Counted from the first letter of the stretch, positions 8,342-17,415 are shown. The stretch: 64,000 nucleotides of DNA from Pseudomonadales bacterium (GCA_012103505.1 WLWP01000001.1:186001-250000); one strand, 5' to 3'. The notes: generated by a model from the letters alone, not told the origin. Numbers and translations: made by a program.

Positions 8342-10414
8342 ATGCGCGTCACGCGCGTTTGGGTTACTGCCATGCTGGTAGTGCTTGCGAACTTTGTGGT
8401 GGCAGACGAGTTGCCAACAGGTACGGAAGGAGGGCAATGGCGAGTCTATGGTGGCGACAAAGCTGGCACTAAGTATTCTCCTCTTGATCAAATAAATCGA
8501 GACAACTTTCAAGAGCTAGAAGTCGCCTGGCGGTGGGTTTCGGCGGACGGATTCCTAACCAAAACGACCGCTGCGGGTGGTGAATGGTCGGCGCCTCGAG
8601 ATGATGTTGTCGGTCAACTTGTTAGAGAAAACCCAAACCTTTATCGAGATCAGAACACGCCGAATTGGGCAAACTTCCAGGCGACGCCACTGATGATTGA
8701 CGGCGTGCTGTATTTCAATACACCCCTTTCTCAAGGCGTTGCTGTTGATGCAAAGTCCGGCAAAACCCTCTGGATCTATAACCCGAAGAGTTATGAAGAG
8801 GGCACAACCTCGATGACCGTTACGTGGCGACAAAGAGGGGTTGCTTATTGGACTGACGGAGAAGAAGAAAGAATTCTCTGGGGTACCGGTAACGGCTATC
8901 TCATTTGCGTTGATGCTAGATCGGGCCATCCCTGTCCAGGATTTGGTAAAGGTGGTCACGTCGATTTAACTCAAGGGCTACCACGAGCGGATCGAAACAG
9001 TCGTGACTATCTGAACGCCATGCTTTATTCGGTGCAGTCGCCGCCAATCGTTGTCGGTGACACTGTCGTCCATGGGTCCTCTATCGCGGATCGGCGAGTG
9101 AACAAGGAAGCTGTTCCTGGTTGGGTTCGTGCTTGGGATGTGAGGACTGGCGAGCACAAGTGGGACTTCCATACCGTGCCAGAAGCAGGTGAGGAAGGTG
9201 TGGAAACTTGGCATAACGATTCGTGGCGATATTCTGGCAACGCGAACGTCTGGCCGTACTTGAGTGGGGACGAAGAGCTTGGACTCGTCTATCTCCCGAC
9301 AGGCACGCCTACGAATGACTACTACGGCGGACACCGATTAGGAGAGAATCTCTTTGCAGAGAGTATTGTCGCGGTAGAAGCGGCAACCGGAAAGAAAGTC
9401 TGGCACTTTCAAGCTGTACACCATGGTTTATGGGATTACGACTTTCCAACTGCGCCAAATTTGTTAGACGTTGTTGTGGACGGTAAGCCTATTAAGGCAC
9501 TAGCGCAGGTTAGTAAGCAGGGGTTTTTGTATGCGTTTGATCGTGCGACGGGAGAGCCGATTTGGCCAATTGAAGAACTTCCAGTCCCAACCGATACGAA
9601 CATACCTGGTGAAGAGCCTTGGCCAACACAACCGTATCCAACCAAGCCAGCCCCCTTTGAATATCAAGGGGTTACTGAAGACGACTTAGTTGACTTCACC
9701 CCAGAAATACGTGAGATGGCATTGAAGGCTGTGGAGGGTTGGCGTTTAGGACCACTCTACACGCCCCAGATGATGAATGATGGCGAAACAAAGGGCCTTG
9801 TCTTTCGCCCTACAGGCGCCGGTGGTGCCAACTGGTCTGGTGCGGGTGTCGATCCAGAAACGGGAATTTTGTATGTACCTTCAAACAATAACCCCGGTGT
9901 CATTACGTTCTATGAGCCCGATAACGGTAACCTGCGCTACACACATGGTATGCCAGAAACCCAGCGCTTGAGGGCTGATCCTGGTGCGTCCGGTCCACGT
10001 ATGCCCCGCGGGCTGCCTTTGGTGAAGCCGCCATATTCGCGGATGACCGCAATCGATATGAATACTGGCGAACATGTTTGGATGACGCCACTAGGTAACG
10101 GTGACCGTTTGCGGCGTCATCGGCTGCTACGCGATCTTGACCTGCCACCTCTGGGTGGCGACAACAGTCGCGGTGGACCGCTGGTTACCAAAACGCTTTT
10201 AGTGACGGCATTAACCGCCGGTGGTGGATCGGGTGGAGCGCGGTTGGTCGCCTATGACAAGGCAACGGGTGAAGAATTAGGGTCAGCTAACCTGCCACGT
10301 GGAGCGATCAGTACGCCAATGACCTATATGCAAGATGGTAAGCAATATATTGCAATTACGATTGGTGGCACGCCGCCTGAGTTGATCGCACTAGCGCTGC
10401 CAGATTCCGAATAA
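8342..10414 (+). CDS. PQQ-dependent dehydrogenase, membrane glucose dehydrogenase-like clade (signal-peptide form)
   Basis: This quinoprotein beta-propeller of 690 residues starts with a signal peptide ending NFVVA-DELPTG. The mature N-terminus, WRVYGGDKAGTKYSPLDQI, and the block HHGLWDYDFPTAPNL are typical of the glucose/quinate dehydrogenase-like clade. Unlike E. coli Gcd it lacks the five N-terminal membrane helices, so it is a soluble or peripheral periplasmic enzyme. The start at 8342 follows AGGAG by six bases. Its stop overlaps the ATG of a monohaem cytochrome c by one base (TAATG), which strongly suggests that cytochrome is the electron acceptor. The substrate is unknown. Confidence 0.88.
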   Translation: MRVTRVWVTAMLVVLANFVVADELPTGTEGGQWRVYGGDKAGTKYSPLDQINRDNFQELEVAWRWVSADGFLTKTTAAGGEWSAPRDDVVGQLVRENPNLYRDQNTPNWANFQATPLMIDGVLYFNTPLSQGVAVDAKSGKTLWIYNPKSYEEGTTSMTVTWRQRGVAYWTDGEEERILWGTGNGYLICVDARSGHPCPGFGKGGHVDLTQGLPRADRNSRDYLNAMLYSVQSPPIVVGDTVVHGSSIADRRVNKEAVPGWVRAWDVRTGEHKWDFHTVPEAGEEGVETWHNDSWRYSGNANVWPYLSGDEELGLVYLPTGTPTNDYYGGHRLGENLFAESIVAVEAATGKKVWHFQAVHHGLWDYDFPTAPNLLDVVVDGKPIKALAQVSKQGFLYAFDRATGEPIWPIEELPVPTDTNIPGEEPWPTQPYPTKPAPFEYQGVTEDDLVDFTPEIREMALKAVEGWRLGPLYTPQMMNDGETKGLVFRPTGAGGANWSGAGVDPETGILYVPSNNNPGVITFYEPDNGNLRYTHGMPETQRLRADPGASGPRMPRGLPLVKPPYSRMTAIDMNTGEHVWMTPLGNGDRLRRHRLLRDLDLPPLGGDNSRGGPLVTKTLLVTALTAGGGSGGARLVAYDKATGEELGSANLPRGAISTPMTYMQDGKQYIAITIGGTPPELIALALPDSE

Positions 10415-10851
10415 TGCGCGTCAGAATAATCATGTTTGGCCTTTTGTTGTCTGGCTTCTTGTTCGCAGCAGAAGACGCCGTTGCAGAGGAAGGCTCGGTT
10501 TGGGACGGCGTTTACACCGACGCCCAAACTACAGCCGGGGCTAAGTTGTTTGCCGAGCAGTGTCTCGCCTGCCACTCGAATAAGCCGGGTGAGGTAGGCG
10601 GCCATGGACCTTCGCCGTCAATCATCGGCGAAGACTTTCTGTTCCGCTGGGTTGATTCATCGGTCGCGGACTTTTACGACGTGATAAGGCAGACAATGCC
10701 GCAGGCGGCACCAAACAGCTTAGATGCGCAACAGTATGCGGATATCACAGCTTACGTTCTGAAGCTCAACAACTATCCTGCGGGTGAGAACCCATTGCGT
10801 GCTGAGGACTACATAGAGCTGCAATCAGTTTGGATTGAAGAAGAGCGATAG
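10414..10851 (+). CDS. Periplasmic monohaem cytochrome c, partner of the upstream quinoprotein
   Basis: The 145-residue protein has a signal peptide (about residues 1-24, ending DAVA) and one haem site, Cys50-L-A-Cys53-His54. The M-P-Q segment further on could give the axial Met. It resembles small cytochromes that take electrons from PQQ dehydrogenases. Its start codon overlaps the stop of the quinoprotein gene, so it is translationally coupled. It converges on the second PQQ dehydrogenase gene, with six bases between the stops. Confidence 0.88.
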   Translation: MRVRIIMFGLLLSGFLFAAEDAVAEEGSVWDGVYTDAQTTAGAKLFAEQCLACHSNKPGEVGGHGPSPSIIGEDFLFRWVDSSVADFYDVIRQTMPQAAPNSLDAQQYADITAYVLKLNNYPAGENPLRAEDYIELQSVWIEEER

Positions 10852-10857
10852 TGCGGG

Positions 10858-12513
10858 CTAGTCCCGGGGCAAGGCGAACGACACCATCGTGTGCCCCGAT
10901 ATCACAGTGACATATTGGATGCCGTTCACCTCGTAGGTGACCGGTGCCATGACGATCTGACCGCCGAGTGCGACCTTCCACAGGAGCTCGCCTGTTTGGG
11001 CGTCGATGGCGTGAAAGTATCCTTCTCGCCCTCCTGTAAATAGAAGATCCGAGCCTGTGGTCAGCATGCCACTGTCGCTGACGTCGAACTGATCGTAAGT
11101 CCACACCGCCTCGCCCGTATCTGGATCTATCGCTTTGAGAGAGCCGTAGCCAACTTCACTCGTCCAGTTGTTTATCGGTGTTGTTCGTCCTATCCCAATA
11201 GTGGGTGCACCTCGAACAGGTGCGCGCACAGTAAACCCACCACCTAAGAAAGCAGAGCCTGGCTCGTACTCCTGTTCGATTGCTTGGTAGTAAGTCGCGT
11301 AGTCATTCCACGCAGCGAAATAGAAGAGGTCTGTGTTCGGACTATAGGAAGGAGGGTACCAATTGGTCCCACCTTGATTGCCAGGCCACGTGGGCTCTCC
11401 CTCTGGTTGTGGTGTTGCGACAGGACGTCCGTTCTCATCCAAACCGCTCGCCCAGTTCACCTTGACGAAAGGTTTACCAAGTAAGAACTTGCCGTTCGTG
11501 CGATCAAGGACGTAGAAATAACCGTTGCGGTTCGCCCAGAGCATCAACTTGGCAGGCTTGCCTTGCCATTGTCGGTCTACCAACACTGGGACTTGAACGG
11601 CATCATAGTCATAACCATCGTTGGGGGTGAACTGGAAGTGCCATTTTAGTTCACCCGTATCGATATCAAGTGCGACCACTGAGTCGGAATATAGATTGTC
11701 ACCAGGACGCTGGGCTGCATTCCAATCTGGACCAGGATTGCCGATGCCCCAGTAAGTGAGATTCAAATCAGGGTCAATGGATCCTGTCACCCATACAGAA
11801 GCGCCGCCGTATTTCCAATCGTCGCCTTCCCAGGTTTCATGGCCAGGCTCTCCTGGTCCCGGAATCGTATAAAACTTCCAAGCTTCCTCGCCGGTCTTTG
11901 CATCGTAAGCGACAATATAGCCTCGGATGCCGTATTCACCGCCGCCGACGCCCACAATGACTTTGTCCTTGGCGATGAGGGGTGCCATGGTGACTGAGTA
12001 GGCAAGATCAACGGGACCTACTTCGATATTCCAAAGTTCCTTGCCGTTGATTCGATCAACAGCAATGAGGCGTCCATCGAGTGTCCCCATAAACAAACTA
12101 TCGCCGAGAATGGCTACGCCGCGATTGTTTGCGCCACAACAAACCTGAGCCCTGGGATCTGGGGTGTGTCGATACATCCAAAAGACGCGTCCAGTAACCG
12201 GATCAACAGCCATGATGTCGTTAGGACGTTGCGTGATGTACATGATCCCGTCGACCACAATCGGATTGGACTGCCAGGCACCAAAGACTTGGTTCTGTAA
12301 CATCCACTCGAGCTTTAGTTCTTTAACGTTACCTTTGTTGATTTGCGTCAGAGTTGAATGGCGCTGGCTATCGTAGCCGCCGTTGTAGGTGAGCCAATTC
12401 GCGGGTTCGCTATCTGCATTAATAATACGTTCGTAGTCGACTTCAGCCGCAGCGTTAGTGACGAAAATCGCCGTGAGCACAACGACCAAACTCTGCCTGT
12501 TAACGATGCTCAT
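10858..12513 (-). CDS. PQQ-dependent methanol/ethanol dehydrogenase-like alcohol dehydrogenase with lanthanide-type Asp
   Basis: The 551-residue quinoprotein has a signal peptide (about residues 1-23) and the vicinal Cys125-Cys126 of the methanol/ethanol dehydrogenase family. Glu193 (in GGGEYGIRG) and Asn259 (in GIGNPGPDWN) match metal ligands of that family. In GYDYDAVQV the catalytic Asp is Asp302, and position +2 is Asp304. That second Asp is the established mark of lanthanide-binding XoxF, ExaF and PedH enzymes; calcium enzymes usually have Ala, Ser or Thr there. It oxidises alcohols or aldehydes in the periplasm. Its ATG overlaps the stop of the upstream dihaem cytochrome gene (ATGA), so the two form one unit. 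Confidence 0.88.
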   Translation of the reverse strand: MSIVNRQSLVVVLTAIFVTNAAAEVDYERIINADSEPANWLTYNGGYDSQRHSTLTQINKGNVKELKLEWMLQNQVFGAWQSNPIVVDGIMYITQRPNDIMAVDPVTGRVFWMYRHTPDPRAQVCCGANNRGVAILGDSLFMGTLDGRLIAVDRINGKELWNIEVGPVDLAYSVTMAPLIAKDKVIVGVGGGEYGIRGYIVAYDAKTGEEAWKFYTIPGPGEPGHETWEGDDWKYGGASVWVTGSIDPDLNLTYWGIGNPGPDWNAAQRPGDNLYSDSVVALDIDTGELKWHFQFTPNDGYDYDAVQVPVLVDRQWQGKPAKLMLWANRNGYFYVLDRTNGKFLLGKPFVKVNWASGLDENGRPVATPQPEGEPTWPGNQGGTNWYPPSYSPNTDLFYFAAWNDYATYYQAIEQEYEPGSAFLGGGFTVRAPVRGAPTIGIGRTTPINNWTSEVGYGSLKAIDPDTGEAVWTYDQFDVSDSGMLTTGSDLLFTGGREGYFHAIDAQTGELLWKVALGGQIVMAPVTYEVNGIQYVTVISGHTMVSFALPRD

Positions 12514-13283
12514 CGCGTGCTCCTTAGCGTTAGAAGATACGCTATGACATCAGCGACCTCTTCATCAGACAGTTCGGACGGTTTGTGCGTTGGTTCGTTA
12601 CTAATCTCGTAGAGACTCAGATCGGACTTCTTGAATGATCGCAGCCGTTCTGTTGAGTCGATTATTTGCACCGTGTAGGTGTCTTCGTTAAGCCGTCTGC
12701 CGGTGAAGGTTTCTTCTGCTGTAGTGACAAGTGTGACGGTTTTATTGATCGGAAGGAGCGCCTTTTCCGGTGTGAGCAATGTGCGGGATAGAGCGCCAGG
12801 GGTGCGGTTGGATCCAACGTGGCTTAAGTCGGGTGCCGTCCGTGGACCGTGGCCACTAACTCGATGACAGCTACTACATTCGCCATTGCCGCGAAAAATT
12901 GTTGCGCCGTGTACTGGATCGCCAATTTTTACCGCCACGCCGTCTGGATCGAAGCCAATTCGGATATAGGAAATGATACCGTCGAGCTCATCATCCGATA
13001 GATCGAACCTAGGCATGCGGCCCTCAGCGGCGCCCTCGAGGATGACCCCTTTGATGTCGTGGTCGGTAACGGCAGTTTTGAATTGAGCGCGACTTAGATC
13101 GACACCTTCAATCCAGTTGCCTTCAATGCCGTGACATAGGGCGCAGTTGTCTATGTAGACCCGGTAACCCAGGCTGACACTCTCGCTGGTATAAGCATGG
13201 TCTTTGGATTCTGACCATGCGGTCGCACTCAATAAGCCAAAAAGAATCAGACATCCCAACTTCCTCTGCTTCTCTTGTTTCAT
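12510..13283 (-). CDS. Dihaem cytochrome c with two CxxCH sites
   Basis: This 257-residue secreted protein has a signal peptide and two haem sites, Cys47-A-L-Cys50-His51 and Cys136-S-S-Cys139-His140. After the second haem comes a segment of the type seen in multihaem 'putative haem-binding' proteins (ETFTGRRLNEDTYTVQI, then EEVADVIAYLLTL). It is translated just before, and overlaps by four bases, the alcohol dehydrogenase gene, so it is very likely that enzyme's electron acceptor. AGGAG lies about ten bases before the ATG. Confidence 0.88.
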   Translation of the reverse strand: MKQEKQRKLGCLILFGLLSATAWSESKDHAYTSESVSLGYRVYIDNCALCHGIEGNWIEGVDLSRAQFKTAVTDHDIKGVILEGAAEGRMPRFDLSDDELDGIISYIRIGFDPDGVAVKIGDPVHGATIFRGNGECSSCHRVSGHGPRTAPDLSHVGSNRTPGALSRTLLTPEKALLPINKTVTLVTTAEETFTGRRLNEDTYTVQIIDSTERLRSFKKSDLSLYEISNEPTHKPSELSDEEVADVIAYLLTLRSTR

Positions 13284-13319
13284 AGACGCAACACTCCTTC
13301 CCCGGTAAGCAAGCGTCTA
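13283..13319 (-). promoter_or_regulatory. Possible hairpin enclosing the ribosome site of the dihaem cytochrome
   Basis: On the mRNA strand TAGACGC (13319-13313) pairs with GCGTCTA (13289-13283), leaving the AGGAG ribosome site in a 23-base loop and the A of the start codon in the stem. Such a structure could damp translation. Only 7 base pairs support it, so it may be chance. Confidence 0.25.
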
Positions 13320-13381
13320 CTCTGCAACAAGCCGGAGCGAAAACCAATACTCGGGCTATGCAAGGTCGTTAGATGAACGCC

Positions 13382-14626
13382 TTACCCAGTCTCGTGAAAG
13401 ACGGGCCAACGTTGATCGATTTCGCCGTCAGTCACGGTGAGTAAGTCACCGAATTGCAACATCACGAACTCGCTCTGGGTTGGTCTGAGAAACATGTAGT
13501 CGTCGACCTGTAGGTTGCTTTCACCAGGAGTAGTAATCGGGCTTTGGTTAGTGCTTTCGTAAAGGGGTTCGCCGGTCTCAGCTGGAGAAACCATCCGCGC
13601 CTTCCACTTGCCACCATAGATGTAATAGAGACGTTCTTTGCGATCGGTAACGATCGGGTTCTGGTCATAGCGCTTTAAGATTGGTGTAGCGATAAAGAGC
13701 GCCGGTCGGTTAGCAACCAGATGGTGCGTGTCGAAATCAGTCGGCATGACCACGCCAGAGCCCGCCGATAGATCGTTCATTGTTCGATCGCGTTCGTAGA
13801 TCTTCAGGGTGTGGCTACCTGCCCCGTTTAACGTCATGTTTTCAGGCTTCAAACCGTGAGTCTTAAGTTGTGCGATGGCGCTGTGGTATCGGGCAAGTAC
13901 TTTTTGTACCTCAGGGTGAGAAAGGTCTGCTTGCATGCCAGTTAGATGAGGTTCGTAGCCCATGATGCCGGTGACTTTTAAATGCATCGGGTTGGCCGCA
14001 GCTAGGGCTAGTGCTTGACGCAAAGCATCAGGACTTGCAAAGCCACCACGACGGAGACCGACGTCGATTTCGAAATTGACCTGTATTTTGATGCCAAGGG
14101 TTTTGGCAAGGTTTAAGTACTGGGCGAGTCGTGCTTCGCTATCGATGAGCCATTGCACTTGCTGTGCTGGATTGAACGCAGGGTTGGGCGGCAGGGTCTT
14201 GTAGAAAGTTTCTGCCGCGCGGACCGGCATAGGTTTACCCAGTAGCGCATCGCTTTTTGGAAAAGCCTGCGCGACGGCATTGAGGAATGGCTGGTGAAAA
14301 ACCATCAATGCATCCGTTTTCGCGCGTTGGGTAACATGTTGTAAGAGCGGCACCGACGGGAGTGATTTGACGACTGCTCGGTAAGTTTTTTCTTCGCCGA
14401 CCGAATTGACCAATCGATCGATGTTGTGATTCATGCGGGCAGTGTCGATCAACATTACCGGTCGTCCGGGTCCGGTCCGCTTGAGCGTCTCATTTAAGCG
14501 TGAAAAGTACTGATTGTGACCCGTGTTCACAGCAGCATTAGCCATTGGTGAATGAGGTGCCCAGAGCAGACTTGTGGCGCTTGATGCTACGAACGCTGAC
14601 GACTTCAAGAATTCTCGTCTCTTCAT
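13382..14626 (-). CDS. Tat-exported D-threonine aldolase/D-serine dehydratase fold protein lacking the metal ligands
   Basis: This 414-residue protein belongs to the alanine-racemase-fold (PLP fold type III) D-threonine aldolase-like family. A Tat-type leader, MKRREFLKSSAF, is followed by VMLIDTARMNHNID and YRAVVKSLP, where Lys87 is the expected Schiff-base Lys. QVNFEIDVGLRRGG is also typical. Characterised members bind a divalent metal with a C-terminal P-N-H-x-C or H-x-D motif. Here that place reads RPTQSEF (Arg381 to Phe387), so His becomes Gln384 and Cys becomes Glu386. Either the metal is lost or the chemistry differs. Periplasmic export is also unusual for a PLP enzyme. It sits 29 bases downstream of the flavoprotein gene. 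Confidence 0.75.
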   Translation of the reverse strand: MKRREFLKSSAFVASSATSLLWAPHSPMANAAVNTGHNQYFSRLNETLKRTGPGRPVMLIDTARMNHNIDRLVNSVGEEKTYRAVVKSLPSVPLLQHVTQRAKTDALMVFHQPFLNAVAQAFPKSDALLGKPMPVRAAETFYKTLPPNPAFNPAQQVQWLIDSEARLAQYLNLAKTLGIKIQVNFEIDVGLRRGGFASPDALRQALALAAANPMHLKVTGIMGYEPHLTGMQADLSHPEVQKVLARYHSAIAQLKTHGLKPENMTLNGAGSHTLKIYERDRTMNDLSAGSGVVMPTDFDTHHLVANRPALFIATPILKRYDQNPIVTDRKERLYYIYGGKWKARMVSPAETGEPLYESTNQSPITTPGESNLQVDDYMFLRPTQSEFVMLQFGDLLTVTDGEIDQRWPVFHETG

Positions 14627-14655
14627 TTCAGTGTCTCCATTTCGATTTCTTCATT

Positions 14656-16011
14656 TCAGACGCTGAGAATTTTTCTTAGGTGATTATTGAGTAGTCGACC
14701 TGCGGGATCTAGTCGTTTGCGCAAGGCTTGGAAGTCTCCGAAGCGTGGATAGAGCTTGGTCAACTCTGAGGCAGATAAAGAGTGGATCTTACCCCAGTGC
14801 GGGCGTCCGCCGTATTTCCAGAAGATAGGTTCTATGAGATCGAAGTAGGGTCGGTAATCCTCACTCGCGGTTCTGTGTATAGAAATCGCAGCATGATCTT
14901 CATCTCCGGTACTCATACCAATCCAGGTGTCATCTCTCTGCACATAACGATATTCCAGCGGAAAAACGACATCGATTTCTTTCTCTTTGATAGTCCGAAG
15001 GATCTCGCGCAAGCAGTCAGCGCCCGCGTGGAGTGGTACAGAATACTCCATCTCATTGAACCGATTGTTGCGCACATTGCTGAGAATTTTATATGAAGTG
15101 TCGACTGCTTCGGTTGGCTGGATCTGTTCTGCGAGACCATCAACCAACGGTTGGCGGTCCTTTGGTGGGGTAGCAGCCCAACCGGCCATTGCTTGCCCAA
15201 AGGCTGCAGCTTCCTCGGGTGCGGGCGGCGGATTGTTAATGTCTGCGTTAGTTTCATCGATCTCAAGGACCAAGGCATAGTCGGAATGGGTGAGTGGGAA
15301 CATTTCAAAGTGGCGGTGATTGGCCGCCGCCGTGTCGAAGCGTTCAAGAACTGATTCGATCTTCTCTACCGTATTGCGTGCCCGCAATCTGTATGGCGGT
15401 CTATTCTTTAAAGTCATTTGCGTCACCACACCAAGTGCTCCCAGACTCACTCTAGCGGCATTGAGTTCATCGTCCGTAGCACTGAAATCCAGAATGTCTC
15501 CCGCCGGTGTAATGAGACGTAGTGATTCCACGAAGCCCGAAAGACTTGGAAACGAAATTCCCGTGCCATGCGTCGCAGTGGCGGTTGCACCAGCGAGTGT
15601 TTGGCGATCTATATCGGGTAGGTTCAACATGGCCTGACCGCGTTCTTCTAATGCTGGACCGATGTCACTCAAGCGGGTGCCAGCACCTAACGTCGCGGTC
15701 ATAGCTTCCCGTGAATCGTCTAAAACGCCAGACAATTGATCGATCACGATTAGATGACCATCAGTAGGCACGAGTGGGGTAAATGAATGTCCGGCTCCGA
15801 CGGGTCTGATGGCACCGGTGGTGGCTTGTAAAAACTGCACGAGGTCAGTTTCAGAGCTGGGACTAAATCGACCGGCCGGGTTCGCGGTTTGCCCACCGGA
15901 CCAGTTGCTCCAAGGTGTTGTCCCAGGTGTCTCGGTGGACGTGGCAGCAAACGTACGGGCGTAGATCGCAGTAAGGGCAGAACTTGCGAGAAATTGACGA
16001 CGGTTAATCAC
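14656..16011 (-). CDS. FAD-linked aldonolactone oxidase-like protein, Tat-exported
   Basis: The 451-residue protein is a VAO-type flavoprotein related to D-arabinono-1,4-lactone oxidase and alditol oxidase. It has a Tat-like leader (MINRRQFLASSALTA), the FAD-binding block RPVGAGHSFTPLV whose His may hold FAD covalently, LSDIGPALEERGQAMLN, and GGRPHWGKIHSL close to the C-terminus, equivalent to the H-W-x-K motif of the family. The start is GTG at 16011, with GGAGGTGG upstream. That GTG overlaps the stop of the cytochrome c5-like lipoprotein gene, so the cytochrome may accept its electrons. Most relatives use oxygen. The substrate, a sugar lactone or polyol, is a guess. Confidence 0.83.
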   Translation of the reverse strand: MINRRQFLASSALTAIYARTFAATSTETPGTTPWSNWSGGQTANPAGRFSPSSETDLVQFLQATTGAIRPVGAGHSFTPLVPTDGHLIVIDQLSGVLDDSREAMTATLGAGTRLSDIGPALEERGQAMLNLPDIDRQTLAGATATATHGTGISFPSLSGFVESLRLITPAGDILDFSATDDELNAARVSLGALGVVTQMTLKNRPPYRLRARNTVEKIESVLERFDTAAANHRHFEMFPLTHSDYALVLEIDETNADINNPPPAPEEAAAFGQAMAGWAATPPKDRQPLVDGLAEQIQPTEAVDTSYKILSNVRNNRFNEMEYSVPLHAGADCLREILRTIKEKEIDVVFPLEYRYVQRDDTWIGMSTGDEDHAAISIHRTASEDYRPYFDLIEPIFWKYGGRPHWGKIHSLSASELTKLYPRFGDFQALRKRLDPAGRLLNNHLRKILSV

Positions 16012-16388
16012 TGTCCACCTCCGCTGGCTAACATCATGCTGATGAGCGCCTCAAAGTCTGAAGTCTCGCAGGCCATGCAGTAGCCCAGAGGTGGCATGTC
16101 GTTCAGGCCAGATACAACACTTTCGAGGAGTTCTTCCGAACTTTTTAAACGCAACTCTTGCCAATCTCCTCTGTGTCCTAGCCGTGGCGCGCCAGCTTTG
16201 CCGTCGATATGACAAAGTGCACAGCTTCGAGTCCAGAGCTGGAGTTGGCGGGGTGTCGGTGACAAGGAGGTGACTTGAGAGGTTTCTTGTGCGGATTGAG
16301 GTACAGGTAGCGTAGGCGTATCGGTGGATGGCTCGCTACACCCAATTAGCAAGCAAACCAGCACAGCAGTTAAGTAATTACCCTTCAA
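16008..16388 (-). CDS. Cytochrome c5-like monohaem lipoprotein
   Basis: The predicted product is 126 residues. Its N-terminus MKGNYLTAVLVCLLIGCSEP is a lipoprotein signal with lipobox L-I-G-C (Cys17), which places it on a membrane facing the periplasm. The haem site is Cys56-A-L-Cys59-His60. DMPPLGYCMACE near the end matches cytochrome c5, including the axial Met98 and the disulfide Cys pair. The start is TTG at 16388, chosen because it gives a complete lipoprotein signal; the frame is open further upstream but that part looks non-coding. Its stop overlaps the GTG of the flavoprotein gene. Confidence 0.8.
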   Translation of the reverse strand: MKGNYLTAVLVCLLIGCSEPSTDTPTLPVPQSAQETSQVTSLSPTPRQLQLWTRSCALCHIDGKAGAPRLGHRGDWQELRLKSSEELLESVVSGLNDMPPLGYCMACETSDFEALISMMLASGGGQ

Positions 16389-16593
16389 TGCACGAGACCC
16401 CGCTACAAAATTGTTGGCACATTGTGCGACGAAAAGATCTGCATTGAAATGCTGTGCGATGAGAGGGGTAGGGAAAAAGCGGCTGGACAGACGGTAAATA
16501 CAGAACTGGGCTCGGATAGAGGAGGCGTGCAGCACTTGCGACACGAGGGCACTCGCGCTTAAATAGTTGTTTCGTGATGAAGGGGATTTCAGC

Positions 16594-17415
16594 GTGTCAA
16601 TACAGCGGCGTTTGGGCTTTGTCCTGGGCATAATTTTGATCTCGGGTTGTGCGACCACAACTGCAACTAACAATGCAGGGTCCGCCGATTCGATCAGTCG
16701 AGCTTGGGATGGTCGTCCAGACTTGAATGGGATCTGGCAGACTCTAAGCACAGCCAATTGGAATTTGGAGAGCCATCCTGCCTATGGCGGGTTAGCAGAT
16801 ATTGGTGTACTTGGTGCGACACCTCCTGGACTTGGTGTCGTCGAAGGTGGGGACATTCCTTATCAAGAATGGGCGCGCAAAAAGCAGCAAGAGAATTTCG
16901 AAAACCGATTCACTAATGACACAGAAGCAAAGTGTTATCTGCCTGGAATTCCTCGTGCGCACTACATGCCTTATCCATTCCAGATACTGCAAGGTGATCG
17001 CAAAATCATGATGGTTTACGGCTTTGCGGAAGCGAATCGAACTATACACATGGATAAAGAAGACCCAGTACCTGCACCGATAGATAGCTGGATGGGCCGC
17101 TCCCACGGACGTTGGGAAGGCGACACGTTGGTTGTTGATGCCCACGGTTTTAATGGCGATGCATGGCTTGATCGCGCTGGCAACTTCCACAGTTATGCAT
17201 TACAGGTCGAAGAGCGATTTACACCAGTGAACAGCAATGTGCTGCGTTATGAGGTAACGATGACTGACGAGGAGACGTACACGCGGCCGTGGAAGATGTC
17301 GGTGTTGCTGTATAAGAATTTGGATGAAGCTGCAGAAGTTCTTGAATTTAAGTGTGTAGAGTTTTCCGAAGACTTGCTCTACCGCCACTTGCGACGAAGC
17401 GCCTCGACTAACTAG
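16594..17415 (+). CDS. Secreted lipoprotein of an uncharacterised 'PD-x-x-G-x-W' family
   Basis: The 273-residue protein has a lipoprotein signal (lipobox I-S-G-C) and then GRPDLNGIWQTL. Near residues 170-180 it carries GRWEGDTLVVDAHGFNG. I recognise this as a widespread but uncharacterised secreted family with conserved PD-x-x-G-x-W and RWEGDTLVV blocks, and cannot name an activity. The start is GTG at 16594 because AGGGG lies eight bases upstream and the lipoprotein signal begins there. The downstream gene, 46 bases away, carries the same domain fused to two VOC domains, and a DUF6152 gene follows; the three look like one unit. Confidence 0.75.
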   Translation: MSIQRRLGFVLGIILISGCATTTATNNAGSADSISRAWDGRPDLNGIWQTLSTANWNLESHPAYGGLADIGVLGATPPGLGVVEGGDIPYQEWARKKQQENFENRFTNDTEAKCYLPGIPRAHYMPYPFQILQGDRKIMMVYGFAEANRTIHMDKEDPVPAPIDSWMGRSHGRWEGDTLVVDAHGFNGDAWLDRAGNFHSYALQVEERFTPVNSNVLRYEVTMTDEETYTRPWKMSVLLYKNLDEAAEVLEFKCVEFSEDLLYRHLRRSASTN

